Of a stretch of DNA of 64,000 bases, positions 30,933-39,368 are shown piece by piece; position 1 is the first letter of the stretch; each line of letters starts with the position of its first letter. The stretch is taken from assembly GCA_021151825.1 (NCBI GenBank), contig JAGKWQ010000006.1, positions 186,001 to 250,000 of the forward strand, in the 5' to 3' direction. Under the pieces are notes generated by a model that did no database searches, was not told the DNA's origin, and saw nothing but the letters and a program-made list of their open reading frames with translations. The stretch is from Cellvibrionaceae bacterium (GTDB taxonomy: Bacteria > Pseudomonadota > Gammaproteobacteria > Pseudomonadales > Cellvibrionaceae). The position numbers and the translations under genes were made by a program.

Positions 30933-33302
30933 ATGAAAATCAGTGAATCCTGGTTGCGTGAATGGGTAAATCCGGAAATTGGTACTGACGAGTTGGTTGC
31001 GCAATTGACAATGGCCGGTTTGGAAGTTGATGCTGTTGAGTCGGTTGCGGGCGACTTCAGAGGTGTAATTGTTGGCGAAATTGTCGGTTGCGAGCAGCAC
31101 CCCGATGCGGATAAATTGCGCGTGTGCCAAGTGGCTGGCCTTGAAGGTCTATCACAAGTGGTTTGCGGTGCGTCCAATGCGCGTGTCGGAATTAAAATTC
31201 CGTTTGCGACTATCGGTGCAAAATTACCTGAGTTCGATATCAAAAAAGCAAAACTGCGCGGTGTTGAATCTTTCGGCATGCTGTGTGGCCAAACTGAATT
31301 AAAAGCTGGCGATGATGATTCCGGTGTATGGGAATTGCCGGCAGATGCTCCGGTAGGTGCAAATCTGCGTGATTACCTTAATCTGAATGATAAGTTAATT
31401 GAGGTAGATTTAACTCCCAATCGCAGTGATTGTTTGAGTGTGAAAGGTATTGCGCGCGAAGTGGGTGTACTTAATCGTGCCTCGGTAATTGCACCTAAAA
31501 TACCTGCTGTGCCTGCATCAATTGCTGATGTTTTTCCTGTTCACCTGGAAGCCGGCAATGCATGTAGCCGTTATGTAGGCCGTGTTATTCGCAATATTGA
31601 TATCACCCGTCCAAGTCCTGCCTGGTTGCAAGACAAATTGGTTCGTTCGGGCTTGCGCAGCATTGATGCAGTAGTGGATGTAACCAATTACGTGCTGATC
31701 GAGTTGGGGCAGCCAATGCATGCGTTTGACTTGTCCAAACTGAGCGGTGCAATCCGCGTGCGTTTGGCTGATCAGGACGAACAATTGGTATTGCTTGATG
31801 GACAGGAAGTAAAACTCAATGCTGATACCATGGTTATTGCCGATGAAAAAGAAGCTCTGGCAATTGCCGGTGTAATGGGTGGAAAGGCTAGTGCAGTTTC
31901 TGAAACCACTCGTGATATTTTCCTCGAAAGCGCCTTTTTCAATCCATTAGCTATCGCCGGCCGTGCTCGTGCTTATGGTTTGCATACGGACTCTTCCCAT
32001 CGCTTTGAGCGCGGTGTTGATTACAATCTGCAAGTGGAAGCAATTGAGCGTGCTAGTCAATTATTGCTTGATATTGTTGGTGGTGAAGTGGGCCCATTGG
32101 TTCATGTTAACAATGAGCATTTGCCGCAAGAGCGTGAAGTGACGCTGCGTAAAGCCCGTATCGTGAGTGGTTTAAGTTTGGAAATGGCTGATGATGAAGT
32201 CGTTGATATCCTTTCGCGTCTGGGTCTTAAGCTGGTATCCCAATCTGTAGCTGGTTGGACTTTCGCTGTCCCAAGTTATCGTTTTGACATTTCTATTGAA
32301 GCGGATTTACTGGAAGAGCTTGCCCGCGTTTATGGTTACAACCGTTTGCCAACGCGCAGCCTTGCAGCGCCATTGGATATTGAACCGCACCCGGAAGCAA
32401 AAATGGGTTTGCCTGTGTTGCGTAAGCAATTGATCGCACGTGGCTATCAGGAAGCGATAACTTACAGTTTTATCGAGCCAAAATTATCTGCATTGTTTGA
32501 TCCCAAGGTTGAACCGGTAATTCTGCGTAATCCAATCAGCGCTGATATGGCGGCGATGCGCACTAGCTTGATTCCTGGTTTGGTCAGCGTCTTGCGTCAT
32601 AATCTAAATCGTCAGCAAAACCGGGTGCGTTTGTTTGAGTCGGGTTTGCGTTTCGTTCCGGAAGTTACGGGCCTTAAGCAAGAACCTATGCTTGCTGGTT
32701 TAATTTACGGTAACCGTAGCCCGGAATCCTGGGCAAATGTTACTGAAACTGTGGATTTCTTTGACTTGAAAGGGGATCTGGAATCATTGTTGGCGCTTTC
32801 AGGTGATAGTGCTGCATTTTCCTTTGTTCCTGAGTCCAGTCCTGCGTTACATCCTGGTCAAACAGCTGCTGTATATCATAACGGCGAGTGGCAGGGAGTT
32901 ATCGGAGCGTTGCACCCTGGTTTGCAACAACAGCTGGATATCCCCCAAACTACCTATGTATTTGAGGTTCGTCTGTCAGCTTTACTGGGGGCTCGTATAC
33001 CGGCGTTTAATTCATTGTCCAAATTCCCTGAGGTTCGTCGCGACCTGGCATTGTTGGTGGATCGCAATCTGGCAGCTGACAAACTCTTGACGGCAGTGAG
33101 AAGTCAGGCTGGGGAACACCTCACAGACTTAAAGGTCTTTGACGTTTATATGGGCAAAGGTATTGATCCACATAGAAAAAGTGTTGCAATGGGGTTGACC
33201 TTTCAGCATCCTTCACGCACTCTTAATGAAGATGAGATCAACGCCTCCATAGACTCGATTGTTCAGTATCTGGGGGTGCATTTTTCCGCCACCCTCAGAT
33301 AG
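30933..33302 (+). CDS. pheT: Phenylalanine--tRNA ligase beta subunit
   Basis: The protein is 789 residues. The N-terminal tRNA-binding EMAP-like domain (about 40-150) has GEIVGCEQHPDADKLRVCQV. B3/B4 editing domains carry the SDCLSVKGIAREV region, B5 has the helix-turn-helix-like part, and the C-terminal FDX-ACB domain starts near FPEVRRDLALLVDRNL. The beta subunit hydrolyses Tyr mischarged onto tRNA-Phe. It lies 117 bases after pheS, the gap being filled by a palindromic element, and 12 bases before ihfA. Confidence 0.99.
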   Translation: MKISESWLREWVNPEIGTDELVAQLTMAGLEVDAVESVAGDFRGVIVGEIVGCEQHPDADKLRVCQVAGLEGLSQVVCGASNARVGIKIPFATIGAKLPEFDIKKAKLRGVESFGMLCGQTELKAGDDDSGVWELPADAPVGANLRDYLNLNDKLIEVDLTPNRSDCLSVKGIAREVGVLNRASVIAPKIPAVPASIADVFPVHLEAGNACSRYVGRVIRNIDITRPSPAWLQDKLVRSGLRSIDAVVDVTNYVLIELGQPMHAFDLSKLSGAIRVRLADQDEQLVLLDGQEVKLNADTMVIADEKEALAIAGVMGGKASAVSETTRDIFLESAFFNPLAIAGRARAYGLHTDSSHRFERGVDYNLQVEAIERASQLLLDIVGGEVGPLVHVNNEHLPQEREVTLRKARIVSGLSLEMADDEVVDILSRLGLKLVSQSVAGWTFAVPSYRFDISIEADLLEELARVYGYNRLPTRSLAAPLDIEPHPEAKMGLPVLRKQLIARGYQEAITYSFIEPKLSALFDPKVEPVILRNPISADMAAMRTSLIPGLVSVLRHNLNRQQNRVRLFESGLRFVPEVTGLKQEPMLAGLIYGNRSPESWANVTETVDFFDLKGDLESLLALSGDSAAFSFVPESSPALHPGQTAAVYHNGEWQGVIGALHPGLQQQLDIPQTTYVFEVRLSALLGARIPAFNSLSKFPEVRRDLALLVDRNLAADKLLTAVRSQAGEHLTDLKVFDVYMGKGIDPHRKSVAMGLTFQHPSRTLNEDEINASIDSIVQYLGVHFSATLR

Positions 33303-33314
33303 GGAATAATAAAT

Positions 33315-33623
33315 ATGTCGGACGGTGCTCTGACCAAAGCAGACTTGGCCGAGAAACTTTACGAAGATCTTGGCCTCAATAAACGTGAAGCGAAAGAGTT
33401 GGTGGAGCTTTTCTTTGAAGAGATTCGCCATGCTTTGGAAAATAACGAACAGGTCAAATTGTCTGGCTTTGGTAACTTTGAGTTACGCGATAAAAGCCAG
33501 CGTCCCGGGCGAAACCCCAAAACAGGCGAGGAAATTCCAATCAGCGCCCGTCGTGTGGTTACTTTTCGACCAGGACAAAAACTTAAGGCACGAGTAGAAG
33601 CTTATGTTGGAACCGAGTCATAA
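33315..33623 (+). CDS. ihfA: Integration host factor alpha subunit
   Basis: The protein is 102 residues. [23 protein letters not shown] and the DNA-bending arm [20 protein letters not shown] with its intercalating proline are typical of IHF-alpha. It forms a heterodimer with IHF-beta and bends DNA sharply. Its position behind pheT is conserved across gammaproteobacteria. Its 3' end overlaps the next gene by 20 bases. Confidence 0.98.
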   Translation: MSDGALTKADLAEKLYEDLGLNKREAKELVELFFEEIRHALENNEQVKLSGFGNFELRDKSQRPGRNPKTGEEIPISARRVVTFRPGQKLKARVEAYVGTES

Positions 33624-33963
33624 CGACGAACTTCCCGTAATTCCAGGAAAACGCTATTTCACTATCGGTGAAGTCAGTGAGTTATGTGCTGTTAAACCTC
33701 ACGTATTGCGTTATTGGGAACAGGAGTTTCCGCAATTAAATCCTGTGAAACGCCGCGGTAATCGTCGTTATTATCAGCGTCAGGATGTATTAACTATCCG
33801 TCAAATCCGCAGTCTTTTGTACGATCAAGGGTTTACCATTGGTGGTGCTCGCTTGCAGATGACAAATGAAACGGGACAATCTGAATCTGGTCAACTAAAT
33901 CAATTGGTTGTACGCATGATTGATGACCTTGAACATCTGTTGGATCTGCTTAAAATCAAGTGA
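33604..33963 (+). CDS. MerR-family regulator downstream of ihfA
   Basis: The protein is 119 residues, with a winged-helix MerR DNA-binding domain (about 20-88): [25 protein letters not shown] and [29 protein letters not shown]. The C terminus (about 95-119) is a short helix for dimerisation and has no metal-binding cysteines, so it belongs to the small HTH-only MerR group usually encoded just after ihfA in pseudomonads and relatives. Targets are unknown. It is translated in another frame from a start inside ihfA, indicating coupling. Confidence 0.93.
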   Translation: MLEPSHNDELPVIPGKRYFTIGEVSELCAVKPHVLRYWEQEFPQLNPVKRRGNRRYYQRQDVLTIRQIRSLLYDQGFTIGGARLQMTNETGQSESGQLNQLVVRMIDDLEHLLDLLKIK

Positions 33964-34039
33964 AATTAAAAGTAGTTGATGTGAATTTATTCGTATCGAC
34001 TATCGCTTGATCCTCGCTAATTAAATCTGAATTCTCTGA

Positions 34040-34067
34040 TTGCATTAGTAATAAATTAAGGTATTAT
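34040..34067 (+). promoter_or_regulatory. Sigma-70 promoter of tRNA-Pro
   Basis: TTGCAT (34040-34045) and TATTAT (34062-34067) are separated by 16 bases, followed by a GC-rich discriminator (GCCGAGCC) typical of stringently controlled stable-RNA promoters. Confidence 0.65.
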
Positions 34068-34080
34068 GCCGAGCCTTCGC

Positions 34081-34102
34081 GATGCTGAATTGATTCAGCA
34101 TC
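34081..34102. repeat. Perfect palindrome in the tRNA-Pro leader
   Basis: GATGCTGAAT and ATTCAGCATC are exact complements separated by TG, giving a 10-bp hairpin. It lies between the promoter and the mature 5' end of the tRNA (34117), so it would be in the precursor leader removed by RNase P. Confidence 0.7.
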
Positions 34103-34116
34103 CGTTAGAAAAAAAT

Positions 34117-34193
34117 CGGAGCGTAGCGCAGCCAGGTAGCGCACTATACTGGGGGTGTAGGGGTCGTGGGTTCAAATCCCGCCGTTCCGACCA
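34117..34193 (+). tRNA. tRNA-Pro (GGG)
   Basis: The gene is 77 bases with an encoded CCA end. The acceptor stem CGGAGCG pairs with CGTTCCG (one G-T pair), the anticodon stem CTATA pairs with TGTAG, and the loop CTGGGGG places GGG at 34-36. GGGTTCAAATCCC forms the T arm. It reads CCC and CCU proline codons. A strong terminator follows. Confidence 0.97.
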
Positions 34194-34214
34194 TTTTTTT
34201 CAGCAAGACTTCTA

Positions 34215-34249
34215 ACAAAAAAGCCCACATTCCATGTGGGCTTTTTTGT
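34215..34249 (+). terminator. Terminator after tRNA-Pro
   Basis: A perfect 16-bp stem (ACAAAAAAGCCCACAT and its complement) has a TCC loop and a T-rich 3' arm. Confidence 0.93.
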
Positions 34250-34812
34250 TTTTGAATTTCAAATTTAATTAAAGGTAATTTAAACGCTAATAGTGATTGC
34301 GCTATCGACGATAAACCTTTCTCCTGACCATTTACTCTCCTTCTTGTTTCATCAAATACTCTTTCTCTATCAGTGATTTAAAAAACTGTCATGCTGATTC
34401 AATTTTAATTAATTTTTTCATTAGTTTTTAAGCATAAAAATATACTTAAGTTTTCTATCTTGGCTGATTTGATTGGCTATTTGAAGTGGCACGTATAAAG
34501 TTTTTTTAACCCTATAGATATTCTTCTGTTTTATGACAGTTTTTTTAATTGCACCAAGGGTAATCAATTCTAGGTAGAAAATTATTGCAAATTAGAATTT
34601 TTATATGGAGCTCTGTAGAGAAAATATATGAAGGTGTTATTTTTATTTTATTGTGAAACCTAGTGAGCCTGAAATTAAAAAATGACTAAACCCAGTTGAT
34701 TAAGAGAGTGTCCCATCAAAAAAATAGCAAATCTACTTCCTGGTTTTTTATGTTGATGATGATCTGGCTTGTCACGTGCCATTTTCCTTCTTTAATAATA
34801 TTTCCTGAAAAA

Positions 34813-34865
34813 TTGATTTAAACAGAAATGCAGGAAGATGCAACATACATCTCTGTTTAAATCAA
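34813..34865. repeat. 14-bp perfect inverted repeat
   Basis: TTGATTTAAACAGA (34813-34826) and TCTGTTTAAATCAA (34852-34865) are exact complements around 25 bases. It could be a hairpin in an RNA or the ends of a lost small element. No T tract follows, so it is not an ordinary terminator. Confidence 0.6.
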
Positions 34866-34997
34866 AACTAACGTAGAGGCTAATGGCAGGAGATTTGGTT
34901 TTTATGAATATCTTTCATGTACTCATTTTACTGGCAGTTGGGCGCCAGGCTCTGGACAGAGTAAAGTGTTGGACGCGGTTGCATAAATAAATTTTAT

Positions 34998-35174
34998 ATG
35001 GCTGCTTTGGTATGCAAAACCGATCCTGCTTGCTGCTATTTGGGGTTGTTGTTTAATCAAGCGCCTGGCACTAATTTGGTGGTAGATGTGTTTCGTATTG
35101 ATATGAATGATAGCATTGCTGCTTCTATTTCAATTCGCGAGCCCTTTCGTTTTTCTGCTGCTGTGGAATGGTAA
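34998..35174 (+). pseudogene. 58-codon frame, possible C-terminal gene remnant
   Basis: ATG 34998 to TAA 35172-35174 encodes a protein-like sequence (GLLFNQAPGTNLVVDVF and SIREPFRFSAAVEW at the end). There is no Shine-Dalgarno site. The alternating pattern and terminal aromatic residue recall the last strand of an outer-membrane barrel, so this may be what remains of a decayed gene. Family not recognised. Confidence 0.2.
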
Positions 35175-35290
35175 GCAGGGAAAAATTTAGGTTGCCCCAC
35201 CAGTGAGAGAAATATATTGGTGCGGATTTAGTTTGATTGCGTTCCCTTTCTTGTAAGCCCATTGATTGAATTTATATTATTACTGGCTTT

Positions 35291-37570
35291 TTATTCAATA
35301 TGCCACCAGTCAGGTAGAAGGGCGGAAACAGACTTCTGCTGAAAACGCTGGTCCAGCAACCATAAGTATCCATTATCGGTTTTGGTGCGAATAACCCTTC
35401 CTGCGGCCTGGATAACTTTCTGTATACCTGGGTAGGTATAAGTAAAATCGTAACCTTGGCCGAACTTTTTCTGCATTACTAATTTGAGATGCTCATTAAT
35501 CGGATTTACTTGCGGCAATCCCAAGGTGGCGATAAAAACACCTTTCAATGCATCGCCCGATAAATCCACGCCTTCACTAAATGCACCGCCCAGCACGGCA
35601 AGACCCAGCAAATTTTTATGCTGATTAAACTTTGAAATAAACTCCTGCCGATCCTCTTCACTCATACGTCGTGATTGAATCAATAATTCAACATCGGTAT
35701 CTATGAGGGTTTTACGTAATTGCATTTCAACTTGTTGCAGGAAGTCGTAGCTGGAAAAAAATGCCAGGGCATTGCCGGGCTCGCGCTTAATCTGCTCATT
35801 AATAATGTTACAGATAGGTTCAATGGCTGTCTTGCGATCCTTGTAGCGCGTAGAGAGTTGATTTGTTATATGAACATGAAGCTGCCCGGCATGAAAGGGT
35901 GAGGGTACATTGATATACACAGTATTTTCTGGCAGACCTAACAATGTCTGATAGTAATAGGCGGGATGAAGCGTCGCTGAAAAATAGCATGCACTATGGG
36001 CAAACATTCCGCGTGCAGCAAGCTGGGTGGCAGGTATCAAATTACGCAAGGTCAGTATTTCTTTTTTTGATCCTGTATTTTGCATGTCGATACAAAAATC
36101 TTCGTCAAAAAATTCGACCAGTCGTTGATAGTTGAGTGCAGTGAAGAAAAAATCCTGAACAATGGTTTCCTGCACAGGGTGCTCAGGATTGCTTTGTAAG
36201 AATTCAATGTAGCTATTGGTAAATTCGACGAGTGCTTGTCCAAATTTTTCCGGCAATACGGGTAATAGCTGTAATTCGCTGGTATCCTGCGTTAGATTTT
36301 TTAATAGCGTCAGCCAGGCTTTATTGGCTTTTTCCAATGTTTTTTTGATGGCGATAGGCGCTATTTTTTTTGCGCTGAGCAGATCGTCACGATGTAATTC
36401 AGCTGTGTACATGGCGCGACCACGATCAATAAGGTTGTGGCTTTCATCGATAAGCAAGTAGGGGTGCCAGTTAAATTCGTTGGTAAGTCCTAATAATAAC
36501 GGCGTGCCATCGAAATAATAATTTACATCTGCGACGATTATATCGACCCATCGGCTCATTTCCATACTGAGATAAAATGGACAAATTTCAAATTGATAAG
36601 CAAGTGTGGTGAGTTGTTGTTTATCTAGAAGCGGTAATTTGTAAGCTGCGACACGCGCCTTTTCCAGTTTGCTATAAAAATCCAGCGCATAAGGGCAAGA
36701 GTCGCCTCTGCATTTTTTGTCGGGTTCCAGGCAAGATTTTTCTTGTGCGGTTAATTCCAGTGTTCGCAATGGAATTTCGGTATCGTTACTGGAAATCAGT
36801 GCAATATTTTCCAATGCCAGTTGTTTGCCGGTAGTTTTTGCGGTGAGGTAAAAAATTTTATCCACGGGAGTTCGTGGGATTGCTTTAAGTGCAGGAAACA
36901 GTGCGGCCAGTGTTTTTCCTGTTCCTGTGGGTGCTTCGGCTAATACTACGCGCCCGGTTGCTGCTGCTTTGTATACCGCTTCAGCCATGATGCGTTGCCC
37001 TCCGTGCATTTCACCGTGAGGGAATTGCAGCTGTTCGACCCAGCTATCCAGTTGTAGTAAACGCTGATTTATTTGAGCTTGCCATGCGCAATATTTTTCC
37101 GCCAGCTGCTCGAAAAATTCTTGTAATGCTACTGCACTCCATGTTTCATCCTGCCGATATTCTTGTTCATCGCCCAGATTGAAATAAATCAGCGCTAAAT
37201 TAATTTCGTCACAACCGTATTGTGCGCAGTACATCCAGCCATAGCATTTTGCTTGTGCCCAATGTAGCTGTTGATGATTTTCGGGGATTTTTATTGCATC
37301 GCCATAGAAGGTTTTTATTTCTTCAATGCAATTGTTGCTGGGTTCAAAGCCATCGGCGCGACCGCGAAAGGTGATATCACCATAGATAATGCTAAGGCTG
37401 ACTTCCGTTTGATAGCCGATAGCACGATTGCTGGTAACTCGCCTATGCCCTTCAATACCCTCCTGGCCACTGGGGGCTGGAGTAAATCTGCGATCCAGGC
37501 TGCCAGTCTTTGCTGCAAACTCAACCAGCGTTTTTACCGCGACACTTTTCGGTTTACCGCCAGCGGACAT
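35291..37570 (-). CDS. PD-(D/E)XK nuclease fused to Rad3/DinG-type Fe-S helicase
   Basis: The protein is 759 residues from ATG 37570 (GAGG upstream). The N-terminal ~180 residues carry a nuclease-like core: GRADG (about 65) and EEIKTFYGDA (about 81), fitting the D...ExK pattern. The helicase follows, with Walker A APTGTGKT near 215, four cysteines for a 4Fe-4S cluster (SCLEP, KCRGD, SCPYA near 279-291 and ICPFY near 331), the DESHN box near 375 and a C-terminal AAGRVIRT motif VI. XPD/DinG-type enzymes unwind DNA 5' to 3', using the cluster domain as a wedge. The gene overlaps the FAN1-type nuclease gene by 17 bases, so the two should work together in DNA repair, probably at crosslinks or flaps. 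Confidence 0.9.
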   Translation of the reverse strand: MSAGGKPKSVAVKTLVEFAAKTGSLDRRFTPAPSGQEGIEGHRRVTSNRAIGYQTEVSLSIIYGDITFRGRADGFEPSNNCIEEIKTFYGDAIKIPENHQQLHWAQAKCYGWMYCAQYGCDEINLALIYFNLGDEQEYRQDETWSAVALQEFFEQLAEKYCAWQAQINQRLLQLDSWVEQLQFPHGEMHGGQRIMAEAVYKAAATGRVVLAEAPTGTGKTLAALFPALKAIPRTPVDKIFYLTAKTTGKQLALENIALISSNDTEIPLRTLELTAQEKSCLEPDKKCRGDSCPYALDFYSKLEKARVAAYKLPLLDKQQLTTLAYQFEICPFYLSMEMSRWVDIIVADVNYYFDGTPLLLGLTNEFNWHPYLLIDESHNLIDRGRAMYTAELHRDDLLSAKKIAPIAIKKTLEKANKAWLTLLKNLTQDTSELQLLPVLPEKFGQALVEFTNSYIEFLQSNPEHPVQETIVQDFFFTALNYQRLVEFFDEDFCIDMQNTGSKKEILTLRNLIPATQLAARGMFAHSACYFSATLHPAYYYQTLLGLPENTVYINVPSPFHAGQLHVHITNQLSTRYKDRKTAIEPICNIINEQIKREPGNALAFFSSYDFLQQVEMQLRKTLIDTDVELLIQSRRMSEEDRQEFISKFNQHKNLLGLAVLGGAFSEGVDLSGDALKGVFIATLGLPQVNPINEHLKLVMQKKFGQGYDFTYTYPGIQKVIQAAGRVIRTKTDNGYLWLLDQRFQQKSVSALLPDWWHIE

Positions 37571-39221
37571 AACAAACCTCGGCGGGAATTTCATGCAGTG
37601 AAAAATAATGTAGCCAGCGTTCCTGGTTGTCCTGAATGCGATCTCCGGGGCCTTTTACTTCAATCATGCAGTAGGTTTTTTCCGCTGGATAAAATTGAAT
37701 TAAGTCTGGCAAGCCACTGCGATTGCTTTTTAAATCAAATAATAACCTTTCAAAAATACGTTTCAAATGTGCTTTGGGAATGCAATCCAGTGCTGTTGCA
37801 ATAAGTTCTCTGTCCAGTATTGACCAGTTAACAAGCGCATTGGTTGTACCGTGTTTTTCATCCCATATGCTGAATATATGCTGATGGTGATTATCTCGAT
37901 CAAATAAATCCCACAGCTGCTGCAAACCGGGGCGGTTACGTGCAAAATCTTCCTGATATATATCCAGAGGTGCGATCTGGAATGGGTTTGCAAATGCACC
38001 GTCAATACCGCGAAACATTTCTGGCCATAGCCATAAACCGAATAATCCGGTTAGCAAAATGTTTTCTACATAAAAACAGGGGGCGATATCAGTGTGTAGA
38101 AATTGTCGGGCCACTTCCTCAACAGAAAATAAATTTCCTTCGTTATCATAAATGGGATCCAAATCCAGATGTTGTTCAATGATTGGTGATGATATTTTCT
38201 TAACAGATGGCTCCCCCAATTTTTTGGCGAGGCGAGGTGCCATCCTTCGTGCTATCTGTAATTCCTCTTCATTAAATGGATTTGTCTGGATTTCTTGAAG
38301 GAGTATCCATGCTGCAGAAAATTCTCCCTGTTTTTCCAGCAAGCGAATTCGTCGCTCGCGTGCGGGTGGCATTTCATTTTGATTGTAGAGTTGAAGTGCT
38401 AAATGTTGCTCGTTTGCTCGTTCCAATTGATAAGCCAGTTGATTGCACAATCGTGCGCGACGGCGCTCCAGCTTGCTGCTGATTGCTGTTGTGGGTAATA
38501 AGGTCGTGATATGTATAAGATCTTCCACTTTAGCTGCTTGCTCAAGCTGTTCGCGCAACGCAATTAACAGTTGATATTGGTCAATTTCGGAGCGGCTTTT
38601 AAAGATGCGATGCTGTTGATCGATAATATAGTTTTCGTAGCGGTATAGCCCCAGATCTTGCAATACAAATTCGGTGAGATCCTGGTGGGCATTGCCAAAA
38701 AATAGCAGCAAGAAATTGCTGATGATTGCGCGGTTATCTAAATAATATACATCGCCTAATTGGTTTTCGGTCCATTCTTGCCACAATTGGGTGGCAGGAA
38801 ATTGTGACGCCAGTTGAGCAACAATTTCTTCTTTGCGAAGGTGTTTTCCACTGCTTATATATGTTGCAAATAATTGAAGCAATTCTGCTTTCGTTAAGAT
38901 ATTGGATAGTTCACTCAATGATAATCGTTGGTTATCGCTGAGCAAGCCAGCTTGAATCAATTTCAGTGCAGCGTTATCAATAGAGCCTATTTCGGTGTAG
39001 TGTAATTTGTTACGACGAAAAAATGGGCCTTTGCGACTGGATAAGCGCACCAGCAAGCATTGGCTATCGTGTTCGAGTTGTTGAAAGGCAGAGACAAATG
39101 CCAGTTCATCTTCGTTCAGTAAATCTGCATAACGTTGTACAACCCAGTCTACTAAAAACTGGAAATTGGTGAGGTAATAATCGGCGGCTAGATCCGGTTT
39201 TTCGGAGCTGGTGTTACTCAT
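37554..39221 (-). CDS. FAN1-type VRR-NUC structure-specific nuclease
   Basis: The protein is 555 residues from ATG 39221 (AAGG just upstream); longer in-frame extensions have no start signal and read through the terminator. The N-terminal part is helical (SAP-like/winged-helix and TPR-like in FAN1 structures), and the C-terminal ~110 residues are a VRR-NUC domain with SGLPDLIQFYPAEKTY and CMIEVKGPGDRIQDNQE, giving the P-D...E-V-K catalytic set. FAN1 cuts 5' flaps and steps through interstrand crosslinks. The bacterial enzyme from Pseudomonas has this architecture. It is co-transcribed with the helicase gene. EF-G upstream is separated by a strong terminator. Confidence 0.93.
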   Translation of the reverse strand: MSNTSSEKPDLAADYYLTNFQFLVDWVVQRYADLLNEDELAFVSAFQQLEHDSQCLLVRLSSRKGPFFRRNKLHYTEIGSIDNAALKLIQAGLLSDNQRLSLSELSNILTKAELLQLFATYISSGKHLRKEEIVAQLASQFPATQLWQEWTENQLGDVYYLDNRAIISNFLLLFFGNAHQDLTEFVLQDLGLYRYENYIIDQQHRIFKSRSEIDQYQLLIALREQLEQAAKVEDLIHITTLLPTTAISSKLERRRARLCNQLAYQLERANEQHLALQLYNQNEMPPARERRIRLLEKQGEFSAAWILLQEIQTNPFNEEELQIARRMAPRLAKKLGEPSVKKISSPIIEQHLDLDPIYDNEGNLFSVEEVARQFLHTDIAPCFYVENILLTGLFGLWLWPEMFRGIDGAFANPFQIAPLDIYQEDFARNRPGLQQLWDLFDRDNHHQHIFSIWDEKHGTTNALVNWSILDRELIATALDCIPKAHLKRIFERLLFDLKSNRSGLPDLIQFYPAEKTYCMIEVKGPGDRIQDNQERWLHYFSLHEIPAEVCYVRWR

Positions 39222-39312
39222 TGCCTTGTCATTCCAGTGAATGCGGATTGATGCTGATGATATTGATTTCACGCTTGCTGTAATTATCCCTAATATGCTG
39301 TTACATCTAAAT

Positions 39313-39350
39313 AAAAATGCCCCGCCAGCTTTCACTGGCGGGGCATTTTT
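39313..39350 (-). terminator. Terminator after fusA-like gene
   Basis: A perfect 16-bp stem (AAAAATGCCCCGCCAG and its complement) with a 6-base loop has T-rich ends in both directions; it ends the leftward EF-G transcript. Confidence 0.93.
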
Positions 39351-39368
39351 ATTGCCTGCTAAATAATA

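Larger units (their letters stand above)
34254..35290. other. Gene-poor AT-rich interval
   Basis: About 1 kb without a convincing gene lies between tRNA-Pro and the helicase stop. Its left half (to about 34700) is AT-rich and closed in all frames. Its right half holds a 14-bp inverted repeat (34813-34865), a short hydrophobic frame at 34883-34990 (35 codons, with AGGAG ahead of an internal ATG at 34904), and a 58-codon frame at 34998-35174. Regions next to tRNA genes are common integration sites, but I see no integrase, and no direct repeat of the tRNA 3' end. Confidence 0.5.

Noticed and set aside
34700..34730. Insertion-sequence-like end (GAGTGTCCCATC)
   Set aside because: The words recall IS termini, but no partner repeat, target duplication or transposase is present.
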